Shown here in pieces: positions 52,622 through 59,778 of a stretch of DNA of 64,000 nucleotides. Source of the DNA: an uncultured Bacteroidales bacterium (GTDB taxonomy: Bacteria > Bacteroidota > Bacteroidia > Bacteroidales > Paludibacteraceae); the NCBI GenBank assembly GCA_900317745.1, contig ONHW01000015.1, forward strand, positions 1 through 64,000. Direction: 5' to 3'. Both the position numbers and the translations under genes were made by a program. A model generated the notes under the pieces. That model was not told where the DNA came from. It made no database searches and worked only from the letters and a program-made list of their open reading frames with translations. How positions within the stretch are numbered: position 1 is the stretch's first letter; every line of letters begins with the position of its first letter.

Positions 52622-52652
52622 GACCCAATCGTAAATCCCCCAATCGTAAATC
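52622..52652 (+). repeat. Tandem 16-nt repeat in front of the Fur-family gene
   Basis: CCCAATCGTAAATCCC and CCAATCGTAAATCTC stand side by side in the 34-nt gap before ATG 52655. Their location makes them a candidate operator for the regulator itself, although they are direct rather than inverted repeats. Confidence 0.55.
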
Positions 52653-52654
52653 TC

Positions 52655-53125
52655 ATGACTACCGTCGAACGATATGAAAAAGCTTTGGCTGTGCTCGATG
52701 AGTACATCCGGGAGCATGATATGCGCCATACGATCGAACGGGAGCAATTACTCAAGTTTGTTGCGGAGATCAACAAACCGCTGTTCACCATTCATGACCT
52801 CGATTCCAAGCGGCAAGAAGCACATATTTCGCTGCCAACCTTATATAATTCGCTCGAATTGTTCGTTTCGGCACGAATTTTGTATAAGTTAGAAAGGACG
52901 AAAGGAGTTATATCCGAGCAGTACAAGTGGGCACTTGATGCCAAGGACGCCATGCGGATCATTTGCACTCGATGCGGTCGGGAAGCGCATTTCACCGACA
53001 AGGCTATACAGCAGATAGTGCAGAACCGCAAGTACGCCAACTTCGTTCCGGCACACTTCTCGCTCACTATTTATGGTGTTTGCAAGACCTGCCGACGACT
53101 GCTCATCCGGCAGAACAAAAAATAA
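52655..53125 (+). CDS. Fur-family transcriptional regulator
   Basis: A 156-residue protein. The winged-helix N-terminus has DMRHTIEREQLLKFV and the recognition region HISLPTLYNSLELFV. The C-terminal metal-binding domain shows IICTRCGREAHF and GVCKTCRRL, two CxxC pairs forming a structural zinc site, while the His-rich signature of classic Fur is reduced. It probably senses iron, zinc or peroxide; the class cannot be fixed by eye. The frame is open upstream to 52511 inside the acyltransferase gene; ATG 52655 gives the normal family N-terminus. Confidence 0.85.
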   Translation: MTTVERYEKALAVLDEYIREHDMRHTIEREQLLKFVAEINKPLFTIHDLDSKRQEAHISLPTLYNSLELFVSARILYKLERTKGVISEQYKWALDAKDAMRIICTRCGREAHFTDKAIQQIVQNRKYANFVPAHFSLTIYGVCKTCRRLLIRQNKK

Positions 53126-53138
53126 ACAAGAAACAACA

Positions 53139-53816
53139 ATGAACTTATACTGGGGCATATTCATAGCAACAATGCTGGCAAGCTGGCTGGTTAGTGCGCT
53201 GTTCAACAGGCGCATGAGGCAGTACAGCGCTATCCGCACATCCATGACAGGACGTGAGGTCGCAGAGCGTATGTTGCGCGAAAATGGTATAACCGATGTC
53301 AAAGTCGTTTGTACCGGCGGCGTGCTCACCGATCATTATAACCCTGCCAATCAGACTGTCAACCTCTCCCGCGAGGTGTACGAGGGTGCTACGCTTGCCG
53401 CAATGGCTGTCGCTGCACACGAGTGTGGACACGCCGTTCAACATGCTGTCGGCTATGCGCCTCTGCGCATGCGCTCGGCTCTCGTTCCTGTGGTCAACTT
53501 CTCTTCCAGATGGGTTATGTGGGTGCTCCTCGCAGGTATGTTGGTGTTGCAGACTTTCCCGCAACTGATGTTGTTCGGTATTGTGCTGTTCGCTTTTACT
53601 ACGCTCTTCTCGTTCATAACGCTCCCGGTCGAGATCAATGCCTCTGTGCGTGCCATTAACTGGCTGGAAGAGTCTATGCTTCTTGCGCGTGAAGATGTTC
53701 CCAAGGCTTCAGCCGCCTTGCGTGCTGCGGCTTATACATACGTCGTTGCTGCACTCTCATCGCTCGCAACGTTGTTGTATTACATTGCAATCTATGCCGG
53801 CGGTAGCCGCAGATAA
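53139..53816 (+). CDS. Membrane zinc metallopeptidase (YugP-like, Zn_peptidase_2)
   Basis: A 225-residue inner-membrane protease. An N-terminal helix (WGIFIATMLASWLVSALF) is followed by the HExxH motif in AVAAHECGHAVQHAVGY near residue 92. Two adjacent helices (WVMWVLLAGMLVLQTF and LMLFGIVLFAFTTLFSF) and a C-terminal helix follow. PVEINASVRAINWL carries a conserved acidic residue. ATG 53139 follows the Fur-family stop by 13 nt, so they are probably cotranscribed. Confidence 0.9.
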   Translation: MNLYWGIFIATMLASWLVSALFNRRMRQYSAIRTSMTGREVAERMLRENGITDVKVVCTGGVLTDHYNPANQTVNLSREVYEGATLAAMAVAAHECGHAVQHAVGYAPLRMRSALVPVVNFSSRWVMWVLLAGMLVLQTFPQLMLFGIVLFAFTTLFSFITLPVEINASVRAINWLEESMLLAREDVPKASAALRAAAYTYVVAALSSLATLLYYIAIYAGGSRR

Positions 53817-53870
53817 TTGTTCATTGACATATCGGACGGAAAACTCGTTTTCCCGACCGAATAATTCTTT

Positions 53871-53989
53871 AGCAGTCCGCAAGGACTGTTACCCCGAAAA
53901 AGAACCTGCAAGGTTGTTTTTCGGAGAGCGGAGGCACGCGTCGCCTTTATGCCGCCTAGCGGCATCCGATGCGACCGCGTTGCCGAACG
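53871..53989 (+). repeat. Family F structured repeat, copy 1
   Basis: A three-hairpin element of about 119 nt. Hairpin 1 is CAGTCC-GCAA-GGACTG. Hairpin 2 has a CCGAAAAA/TTTTTCGG stem with an inner AACC/GGTT. Hairpin 3 is a long arm GGCA-CGCG-TCGC paired with GCGA-CCGCG-TTGCC, capped by ATGCCGC-CTA-GCGGCAT. It ends in CCGAACG. No open frame fits. Copies 2 and 3 follow at 54004 and 54984. Confidence 0.8.
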
Positions 53990-54003
53990 TAAAGATGTCC
54001 CTT

Positions 54004-54124
54004 AGCAGTCTGCAAGGACTGTCCACCCCGAAAAAGAACCTGCCAAGGTTGTTTTTCGGAGAGCGGAGGCAATGGTGCGCCCTATGTCGCAGGGCGACAT
54101 CTGCTAAGCACCATTTGCCGAACG
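54004..54124 (+). repeat. Family F structured repeat, copy 2, before tRNA-Arg
   Basis: Hairpins 1 and 2 are nearly the same as in copy 1. Hairpin 3 has a different sequence but the same architecture: GGCAATGGTGC pairs with GCACCATTTGCC, and the cap is ATGTCGC-AGG-GCGACAT. The compensatory differences support a conserved folded structure. The element ends 6 nt before the tRNA-Arg(CCG) gene. Confidence 0.8.
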
Positions 54125-54130
54125 CTCATA

Positions 54131-54204
54131 GGCCCCGTAGCTCAATTGAATAGAGTGTCAGATTCCGGTTCTGAAGGTTCTGGGTTTGAGCCCCAGCGGG
54201 GTCA
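54131..54204 (+). tRNA. tRNA-Arg (anticodon CCG)
   Basis: A complete cloverleaf. The acceptor GGCCCCG pairs with CGGGGTC (one G-U). The D arm is GCTC-AATTGAATA-GAGT, and the anticodon arm TCAGA-TTCCGGT-TCTGA places CCG at 34-36. The T arm is CTGGG-TTTGAGC-CCCAG, with discriminator A. CCA is not encoded. It decodes CGG. Confidence 0.92.
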
Positions 54205-54260
54205 CAGAAGCTTACGCAGCGAAGCGTAGAAAGGTTTTTATCCCGCCCAGCGGGGTCACA
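54192..54260 (+). repeat. Duplicated tRNA 3' end (attachment-site-like direct repeat)
   Basis: CCCAGCGGGGTCACA occurs at 54192-54206, across the tRNA-Arg 3' end, and again at 54246-54260, ending 1 nt before the DUF2461 start codon. The 39-nt insert between holds a TACGC-AGCGAA-GCGTA hairpin followed by a T run, a possible tRNA terminator. The layout resembles a scar of integration at a tRNA 3' end. Confidence 0.65.
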
Positions 54261-54261
54261 A

Positions 54262-54966
54262 ATGAAGTCTGTATTAGAGTTCTTAACTGACTTGGCGCAG
54301 AACAACAATCGTGAGTGGTTCGCAGCCAACAAAGAGCGTTACACTGACGCCCTTGCTGTCTTTACGCAGTTCTCCGAGCGCTTCATCGCTGGCATTCAGC
54401 AGTTCGACGACTCAATGCCAGGCATTACACCGAAGGATTGTATGTGGCGTATCTACCGCGACACACGATTCTCCAAGGACAAAACACCATACAAAGACCA
54501 TTTCGGTGTTTATCCGTGTGCCGGACAGCCGGGCAAACCGCAAACCATGGGCAAACATTCTGACAGGGCAGGGTATTATTTCCACGTACAGCCCGGACAA
54601 TGTATGTTTGCAGCAGGCATGTGGTGCCCCAATCCCGACTTGCTCAACGCTGTGCGACGCGAACTCCAAGCTAACTACGAAGAAGTCGAAGAGATCATGG
54701 CGGCACAACCGTTCAAACGCTACTTCGGCGACTTTGATCAGACGTATATGCTCAAACGTGTGCCTGCAGGCTACGATGCCGATTTCCCGCATCCGGACTG
54801 GCTCAGGCAGAAGTGGTTCATTATCTCAACGCCGTTCACTGACAGCGAGATATGCAAACCTGCCTTCCTTGACCGCCTGTTGGATATCGCGCGAGCAGCC
54901 AAACCGATGAATGACTTCCTCAACTACACCTTCGAGGAGTACGGCGAGTTCCCCGACCGAAGGTAA
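54262..54966 (+). CDS. DUF2461 family protein
   Basis: A 234-residue protein of a widespread conserved family of unknown function. Recognisable features are VLEFLTDLAQNNNREWFAAN at the N-terminus, IYRDTRFSKDKTPYKDHFGV, GYYFHVQPGQCMFAAGMW and the C-terminal PFTDSEICKPAFLDRLLD. It is cytoplasmic, with no signal. It lies between the two tRNA-Arg genes and starts right after the duplicated tRNA end, so its upstream region has been replaced by repeat-derived DNA. Confidence 0.88.
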   Translation: MKSVLEFLTDLAQNNNREWFAANKERYTDALAVFTQFSERFIAGIQQFDDSMPGITPKDCMWRIYRDTRFSKDKTPYKDHFGVYPCAGQPGKPQTMGKHSDRAGYYFHVQPGQCMFAAGMWCPNPDLLNAVRRELQANYEEVEEIMAAQPFKRYFGDFDQTYMLKRVPAGYDADFPHPDWLRQKWFIISTPFTDSEICKPAFLDRLLDIARAAKPMNDFLNYTFEEYGEFPDRR

Positions 54967-54983
54967 TAGCTCTTTGAAATAAA

Positions 54984-55101
54984 CAGTCCCATAGGACTGT
55001 CATCCCGAAAAAGAACCTGTCAAGGTTGTTTTTCGGAGAGCGGAGGCACGCGTCGCCTTTATGCCGCCCGGCGGCATCCGATGCGACCGCGTTGCCGAAC
55101 G
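54984..55101 (+). repeat. Family F structured repeat, copy 3, before tRNA-Arg
   Basis: Same three hairpins: CAGTCC-CATA-GGACTG, the CCGAAAAA/TTTTTCGG arm, and the third arm almost identical to copy 1 with cap ATGCCGC-CCG-GCGGCAT. It ends 3 nt before the tRNA-Arg(CCT) gene. It is about 90% identical to copy 1 over most of its length. Confidence 0.8.
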
Positions 55102-55104
55102 CGA

Positions 55105-55176
55105 GGTTCCATAGTTCAATGGATAGAATACGGGTTTCCTAAACCTTAGATCCGGGTTCGATTCCCGGTGGGACTA
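55105..55176 (+). tRNA. tRNA-Arg (anticodon CCT)
   Basis: The acceptor GGTTCCA pairs with TGGGACT (two G-U pairs). The D arm is GTTC-AATGGATA-GAAT. The anticodon loop TTCCTAA has CCT at 34-36 on a stem CGGGT/ACCTT with a mismatch at the base. The T arm is CCGGG-TTCGATT-CCCGG, with discriminator A. It decodes AGG. The imperfect stems make it slightly weaker than the first tRNA. Confidence 0.88.
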
Positions 55177-55184
55177 CTAAAGAA

Positions 55185-55232
55185 CAAATAGGGTGTGCCT
55201 AACTGATTCAGGCACACCCTATTTGTTTCTCT
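55185..55232 (+). terminator. Terminator of the tRNA-Arg(CCT) transcript
   Basis: A 16-bp perfect stem, CAAATAGGGTGTGCCT paired with AGGCACACCCTATTTG, has a 9-nt loop and is followed by TTTCTCTTT. It lies 8 nt after the tRNA. It could also stop the converging hpf transcript. Confidence 0.85.
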
Positions 55233-55301
55233 TTGCATCAATTTCTTTCCCTCTCTGTTCGTCGCAAGTGCAAGCCGTGCATATCGGTACTGCATGCAAC
55301 C

Positions 55302-55345
55302 GTTATTGGGTGATTATTGGGCGGTTATTGAGTGATTATTGTGTG
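55302..55345. repeat. Tandem 22-nt (2 x 11) repeat near the hpf end
   Basis: Two 22-nt units start GTTATTGGGTG and GTTATTGAGTG, each made of two 11-nt halves (second halves ATTATTGGGCG and ATTATTGTGTG). The 11-nt period and GTTAT core recall the array at 16694-16744. It lies between the tRNA terminator and the hpf stop codon. Confidence 0.6.
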
Positions 55346-55366
55346 ATTGTTTGTTGTCCGGACTAT

Positions 55367-55645
55367 TTACGCGTTCTCTTTGCGCTTCTCCAAGCGGCCT
55401 TCCAGAGCGTCCAATGCCTCGGCAATAGCTTGCTCGAATGTGTCGCAGGTCTTTGATGCAAACAGGTCGCCAACACGTACATCGGCTTGTTTGTTTAGGT
55501 TTGTGGCGGGCTTAACCACCGACAGACGGATATTCAACTCGTCGTCCTCGCGAAGATGACGACCAAAACGTGCGGTTTTCTTGTTGATGTAATCTTCGAG
55601 CTGCTTGGCAATCTCGAAGTTCAATGGTTGAACGGATAGTTTCAT
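55367..55645 (-). CDS. hpf: Ribosome hibernation-promoting factor (HPF/RaiA short form)
   Basis: A 92-residue protein of the S30AE family, binding the 30S decoding region in stationary phase. The start MKLSVQPLNFEIAKQLEDYI and the central KTARFGRHL, LNIRLSV and the helix DTFEQAIAEALDALEGRLEKRK match the short type. A TTG codon three residues upstream is open, but ATG 55645 is the natural start. It is divergent from htpG. Confidence 0.9.
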   Translation of the reverse strand: MKLSVQPLNFEIAKQLEDYINKKTARFGRHLREDDELNIRLSVVKPATNLNKQADVRVGDLFASKTCDTFEQAIAEALDALEGRLEKRKENA

Positions 55646-55834
55646 ATTATTCAAGATTTAACGTTATTAATCAACATCAAATACAGCGTGTCAGAACAAA
55701 CACCCTGTACACTATTTTAACTACAAAAATTATGCCAAATTGTCAGTTTTTATGCCTTCGGAACGATATTTGCACATTTCTTTGTGAAACAATTTTCAAA
55801 TCATCAAATTAGAAATCTTCAAATACTAAGTAAT

Positions 55835-57952
55835 ATGAGCAAAGGTAACATTGGGGTAACATCTGACAACATTTTCCCCGTAATCAAAAAATTCCTGTAT
55901 TCCGACCACGAGATTTTCCTTCGTGAGCTTATCAGCAACGCTGTGGACGCCACGCAGAAACTCAAGACTCTCTCCACCGCCGGTGCGTTCAAGGGCGAAC
56001 TGGGCGACATACGCGTGCGTGTACGTATTGATAAGGATAAGAAAACCCTTACTGTCAGCGATCATGGTATAGGCATGACGGCCGAGGAGGTCGATAAGTA
56101 CATCAACCAGATTGCTTTCTCCGGTGCTGAGGAGTTTGTCAACCAGTACAAAGACAAAGCCGAGGCTATCATCGGTCACTTCGGTCTGGGCTTCTACTCC
56201 GCTTTCATGGTCAGCGACAAGGTCGAGATCTTCTCGCAGAGCTATGACGACAACGCCAAAGCCGTGCATTGGTCGTGCGAGGGAAGTCCCGAATATACGA
56301 TGGAGGAAACCATCAAAGCAGAGCGCGGAACGGACATCGTGTTGCATATCAACGACGAGTTCAGCCAGTATCTCGAGGACGCAACCATCGAAGGACTGCT
56401 GAAGAAGTACTGCAAGTTCCTGCCTGTGGAGATCGCCTTCGGCATGAAGAAGGAGTGGAAAGACGGCAAGCAGGTCGATACCGCAGAGGAGAACATTATC
56501 AACAACACCACGCCGGCATGGACGCGCAAACCCGCTGAACTCAAGGAGGAGGATTACAAGGCGTTCTACCACGAACTCTACCCTATGCAGTTCGATGAGC
56601 CATTGTTCCACATCCACCTGAATGTCGATTATCCCTTCCACCTGACGGGAATCCTCTATTTCCCGAAGATCAAGAACAACCTCGACGTTCACCGCAATAA
56701 GATCCAGCTTTACTGCAATCAGGTCTTCGTTACCGACGAGGTCTCGAACATCGTTCCCGAGTACCTGACACTCCTTCACGGCGTGATCGACAGCCCGGAT
56801 ATCCCATTGAATGTCAGCCGCTCGTACTTACAGAGCGACAACAATGTCAAGAAGATTTCGTCACACATCACCAAGAAGGTGGCTGACAAATTGGCAGAAC
56901 TCTACAAGAACGACCGCGCTGACTTCGAAAAGAAGTGGGACGACATCAAACTCTTCATACAGTTCGGCATGCTCTCCGACGAGAAGTTCTACGACCGTGC
57001 TATCGGTTTTGCCCTCATGAAGAATGTGGATAAGCAGTATTTCACCCTCGACGAGTACAAAGCCAAGGTCAAAGACGCCCAGACGGATAAGAACGGCGAC
57101 CTGATCATGCTTTACACCCAAGATGCCGATGCCTCGTACACCTACATCCAGCGTGCCAAAGAGAAAGGCTACGATGTTCTGCTCATGGACGGCGAACTGG
57201 ACGTACACGCCATGAGTCAGTTCGAGCAGAAATACTCCGAAGCCAATCTTGGCGAGCCCGAAAATACCGAAGCCAAGCTTGGCGAGGACAAAAAAGGCTC
57301 TCTCCGCTTCGTTCGCGTGGACAGCGATGTGATCGAGAACCTGATTGTCAAGGAAGACAAGGCTGCTGTCAATCTCACTTCCGAAGAAGAGGATGCACTC
57401 CGCTACACCTTCGAAGGTCTGCTGCCTAAGTCCGACAAAGCAAATTACGTTGTAAGTCTGGAGAACGTCAGTGCCGATGCACTGCCTGTCTTCCTGACCC
57501 AGAACGAGTGGATGCGCCGAATGAAAGAGATGTCTGCTCACCAGCAAGGCATGTCATTCTACGGTCAGATGCCTGACTCCTACAACCTCGTGGTGAACAT
57601 TGCTCACCCGAAGGTACAGGCTCTGCTTGCTGACATCAAAGCCAACAACGGCGAAGCCAATCTTGGCGAGCTCTATCAGCAGATTGAAGCCCTCCGCAAG
57701 GAGCAGGCTGCAGAGAAAGACAACAAGAGCCAAACCAACACCGAAGCCAAGCTTGGCGAGGCGCAACAGGACAAACGCGACCTGACCAAGGAGATTGCCG
57801 CTCTGCGCGAGCAGATCAAGCAGCATTACGCCGAAGATGCCAAGTCCAACGACAAAGTCAGCCAACTGCTTGATATCGCTTTCCTCGCTTCCGGTCTGCT
57901 CAAGGGCGAAGCACTAGCTAAGTTCGTCAACCGCAGCGTAGAGCTGCTGTAA
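55835..57952 (+). CDS. htpG: Molecular chaperone HtpG (Hsp90)
   Basis: A 705-residue Hsp90. The ATPase domain starts MSKGNIGVTSDNIFPVIKKF, with ELISNAVDATQK, DHGIGMT and HFGLGFYSAFMV. The middle domain has the NVSRSYLQSDNNVKKIS segment containing the catalytic-type Arg. The C-terminal dimerisation domain ends LKGEALAKFVNRSVELL. It is about 25 residues longer than usual because EANLGEPENTEAKLGE (from residue about 468) and two further EA(N/K)LGE segments are encoded by family A repeats. The 3' end has a near-copy at 60311-60412. The frame is open to 55784; ATG 55835 is the family start. Confidence 0.97.
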   Translation: MSKGNIGVTSDNIFPVIKKFLYSDHEIFLRELISNAVDATQKLKTLSTAGAFKGELGDIRVRVRIDKDKKTLTVSDHGIGMTAEEVDKYINQIAFSGAEEFVNQYKDKAEAIIGHFGLGFYSAFMVSDKVEIFSQSYDDNAKAVHWSCEGSPEYTMEETIKAERGTDIVLHINDEFSQYLEDATIEGLLKKYCKFLPVEIAFGMKKEWKDGKQVDTAEENIINNTTPAWTRKPAELKEEDYKAFYHELYPMQFDEPLFHIHLNVDYPFHLTGILYFPKIKNNLDVHRNKIQLYCNQVFVTDEVSNIVPEYLTLLHGVIDSPDIPLNVSRSYLQSDNNVKKISSHITKKVADKLAELYKNDRADFEKKWDDIKLFIQFGMLSDEKFYDRAIGFALMKNVDKQYFTLDEYKAKVKDAQTDKNGDLIMLYTQDADASYTYIQRAKEKGYDVLLMDGELDVHAMSQFEQKYSEANLGEPENTEAKLGEDKKGSLRFVRVDSDVIENLIVKEDKAAVNLTSEEEDALRYTFEGLLPKSDKANYVVSLENVSADALPVFLTQNEWMRRMKEMSAHQQGMSFYGQMPDSYNLVVNIAHPKVQALLADIKANNGEANLGELYQQIEALRKEQAAEKDNKSQTNTEAKLGEAQQDKRDLTKEIAALREQIKQHYAEDAKSNDKVSQLLDIAFLASGLLKGEALAKFVNRSVELL
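57242..57283 (+). repeat. Two family A repeats in frame in htpG
   Basis: GCCAATCTTGGC at 57242-57253 and GCCAAGCTTGGC at 57272-57283, 30 nt apart, each flanked by GAA and GAG to encode EANLGE and EAKLGE. They lie in the middle domain, between SEKFEQ-like and SLRFVRVDSD segments, in what should be a surface loop. Confidence 0.85.
57656..57757 (+). repeat. Two more family A repeats in frame in htpG
   Basis: GCCAATCTTGGC at 57656-57667 and GCCAAGCTTGGC at 57746-57757, again encoding EANLGE and EAKLGE. They flank a charged segment (LYQQIEALRKEQAAEKDNKS) in the C-terminal domain. The pairing TC-centre then GC-centre repeats the order of the first pair, suggesting that a two-unit cassette was copied. 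Confidence 0.85.
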
Positions 57953-57979
57953 GACTCCGGATGAATAGGGTAAAAACAG

Positions 57980-58016
57980 GCAAAACCGCTCAATTGGGCG
58001 GTTTTGCTGTTTTTTG
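57980..58016 (+). terminator. Terminator of htpG
   Basis: A 10-bp stem GCAAAACCGC/GCGGTTTTGC with an 8-nt loop, followed by TGTTTTTTG. It begins 28 nt after the htpG stop. Confidence 0.88.
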
Positions 58017-58104
58017 TCGCAAGCGGGGTAGGGCTATGTCGCTAATTATTTTTCGTCCTGGCTGATTTATAGCGCGTTATAAAATCATTTGTCGCAATGA
58101 TAAA

Positions 58105-58136
58105 TTTGGATGTATCGGATATTTTTCGTAACTTTG
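58105..58136 (+). promoter_or_regulatory. Promoter of the TPR/HTH lipoprotein operon
   Basis: TTTG (58105-58108), 20 nt and TAACTTTG (58129-58136) match the consensus. The start near 58143 gives a leader of about 74 nt before ATG 58217. Confidence 0.78.
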
Positions 58137-58216
58137 CACTTGATTTTGGAACGATAATTGTACATTTTCTTTAAGAACTTGATACGTATCTCTATAACAA
58201 AAATCACCATTTATAT

Positions 58217-59122
58217 ATGGAACGCGCATGTATATATAGTCTCGTTTTCGCCCTCATAAGCGGGTGCGCTGCTCCGCATATCAACAAAGAGGATGTAACT
58301 TCGGCTGAAACCGTGTTATTGTGTGCCGACTCGCTGGAAAGGACGTCCACCATCTATGCGGATACGGAGTCTTTGCAACAGGCATTGCAGATCTTTACCG
58401 CACAAGAATGCACGCAAGCGGTCGCCAAAACTCATTATCACCTCGGCAACGCGTACAAAGCATTGGGCGAAGATTCACTTGCTTTTGAAGCATATGCCCA
58501 GGCAGCCGATCTCTTTCTTGTTGCCAGCGATTCCGTCTATTATCCGCTGTCCGTCTTGGAGATGAGCCTGATTGCCGAACGGAAGTACAAAGAGGACGGC
58601 AATGCCACGATGCTGCAGGCAATACGCGCCTTGCAGCGCAAGATTATACACGAAAAGGTGCAGACCAACCGTTGGAGATCGTTGTGGTGGCTGTTATTGC
58701 TCATCGCATTGGCAAGTGCGGGAATAGCGGTGGTCGTCATTAGGCGTCGCAAACCGGCAGCAGGAGCGGCTGTCACACGCGAGGATCTGGAGCGGAACAT
58801 TGCACTCGTATTGTCGCAAGGCGACGTTGTGGTCACCCTTCACTGGCGCGACTACCGGCAGTTCTGCAACACGGCCAACGCCTACCTGTACAATGCCGTT
58901 GACCTCCTGCAAGCTACCGGTGCGCAGCTCTCTGAACAGGATATTCGTTTCCTCATTCTTGTGTTGCTTGACCTTCAGGCTAAGGAGATTGCAAGTATCA
59001 TGAGTCTTTCACAAAACAGCATAAGCAATAAGAAAACACGCACGGCGCAGAAACTTGGTACCATTGCTGCAGACCTGCGGGAAACAATAATATGTATAAT
59101 CCTCAAAACTAACCAAAAATGA
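58217..59122 (+). CDS. Membrane-anchored TPR protein with C-terminal HTH
   Basis: A 301-residue protein. The N-terminus MERACIYSLVFALISGCAAP has a plausible lipobox (LISGC). A TPR-like region follows (THYHLGNAYKALGEDSLAFEAYAQAADLF), then a transmembrane helix (LWWLLLLIALASAGIAVVVI) near residue 155. The C-terminal helix-turn-helix, KEIASIMSLSQNSISNKKTR, is LuxR/sigma-4-like. Similar TPR-TM-HTH proteins in Bacteroidota act as membrane-bound regulators. A lipobox together with a cytoplasmic HTH would need the TM helix to cross the membrane, so the topology is debatable. The stop overlaps the TonB-like start (ATGA). Confidence 0.8.
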   Translation: MERACIYSLVFALISGCAAPHINKEDVTSAETVLLCADSLERTSTIYADTESLQQALQIFTAQECTQAVAKTHYHLGNAYKALGEDSLAFEAYAQAADLFLVASDSVYYPLSVLEMSLIAERKYKEDGNATMLQAIRALQRKIIHEKVQTNRWRSLWWLLLLIALASAGIAVVVIRRRKPAAGAAVTREDLERNIALVLSQGDVVVTLHWRDYRQFCNTANAYLYNAVDLLQATGAQLSEQDIRFLILVLLDLQAKEIASIMSLSQNSISNKKTRTAQKLGTIAADLRETIICIILKTNQK

Positions 59123-59721
59123 AAACGAATGTATTATTCTGCGCACTCTGTCTGCTCGTTTCTATAAGTATGTGCGCAACCACCCCAAAAGCTACGGCTA
59201 AGAAGATCACTCAAAACGGTAGCGAAAAAACGGTCTATGTCATGACAAGTGACGGAAAAGCAACAGTTACAACAACCGGTTCGTCTGATGGGCGGAAAAT
59301 GTCCACTACGATTACCAAGCAAGGCAATGGAAACACGGCATCTGTCCTCACAAGCGATGGAGAGAGTGTAATTGGCATTGACTTATCTACTCTCCGATCA
59401 GATCTTCCTAAACTCCACGCGGAAGAGATGCCCGAATATCCGGGCGGCATGTCGGCAATGATGAGCTTTATCATGGAGAATATCAAGTATCCCGAAGATG
59501 CCAAGAAAGCCGGTAAGGAAGGACGGGTCGTTTGCTCATTCATTGTTGATAAAGAAGGCAAAGTGACTGAACCTCATGTAGTTCAATCCAGCGGCACGCA
59601 GAGCCTTGACGATGAGGCAGTACGTCTCGTGAGCCTTATGCCGGACTGGAAACCCGGAAAGGACAACGGTGAACTGGTCAATGTGCTATATACTATTCCG
59701 GTATTGTTCAAGCTGCAATAG
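59119..59721 (+). CDS. Energy transducer TonB-like protein (periplasmic)
   Basis: A 200-residue protein with a signal peptide (VLFCALCLLVSISMCA) and a C-terminal TonB domain: PEYPGGMSAMMSFIMENIKY, FIVDKEGKVTEPHVVQSSG, and LMPDWKPGKDNGELVNVLYTIPVLFKL. There is no long proline-rich spanning region, so it resembles the many small TonB-C proteins of Bacteroidota rather than a classical TonB. It is coupled to the TPR/HTH gene by a 4-nt overlap. Confidence 0.85.
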   Translation: MKTNVLFCALCLLVSISMCATTPKATAKKITQNGSEKTVYVMTSDGKATVTTTGSSDGRKMSTTITKQGNGNTASVLTSDGESVIGIDLSTLRSDLPKLHAEEMPEYPGGMSAMMSFIMENIKYPEDAKKAGKEGRVVCSFIVDKEGKVTEPHVVQSSGTQSLDDEAVRLVSLMPDWKPGKDNGELVNVLYTIPVLFKLQ

Positions 59722-59778
59722 GGACATGTAACCTTTTGTGCGGTGTTGTAATTGGTATAGGACAACACTTGTTTCATT

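Noticed and set aside
53638..54153. 171-codon open frame covering the family F repeats
   Set aside because: It overlaps the Zn-peptidase gene, runs through hairpin repeats and ends in a tRNA; its peptide simply repeats the element twice.
57980..58016. Hairpin after htpG considered as another dispersed repeat
   Set aside because: The stem with trailing T run is an ordinary intrinsic terminator, and its sequence does not recur in the window.
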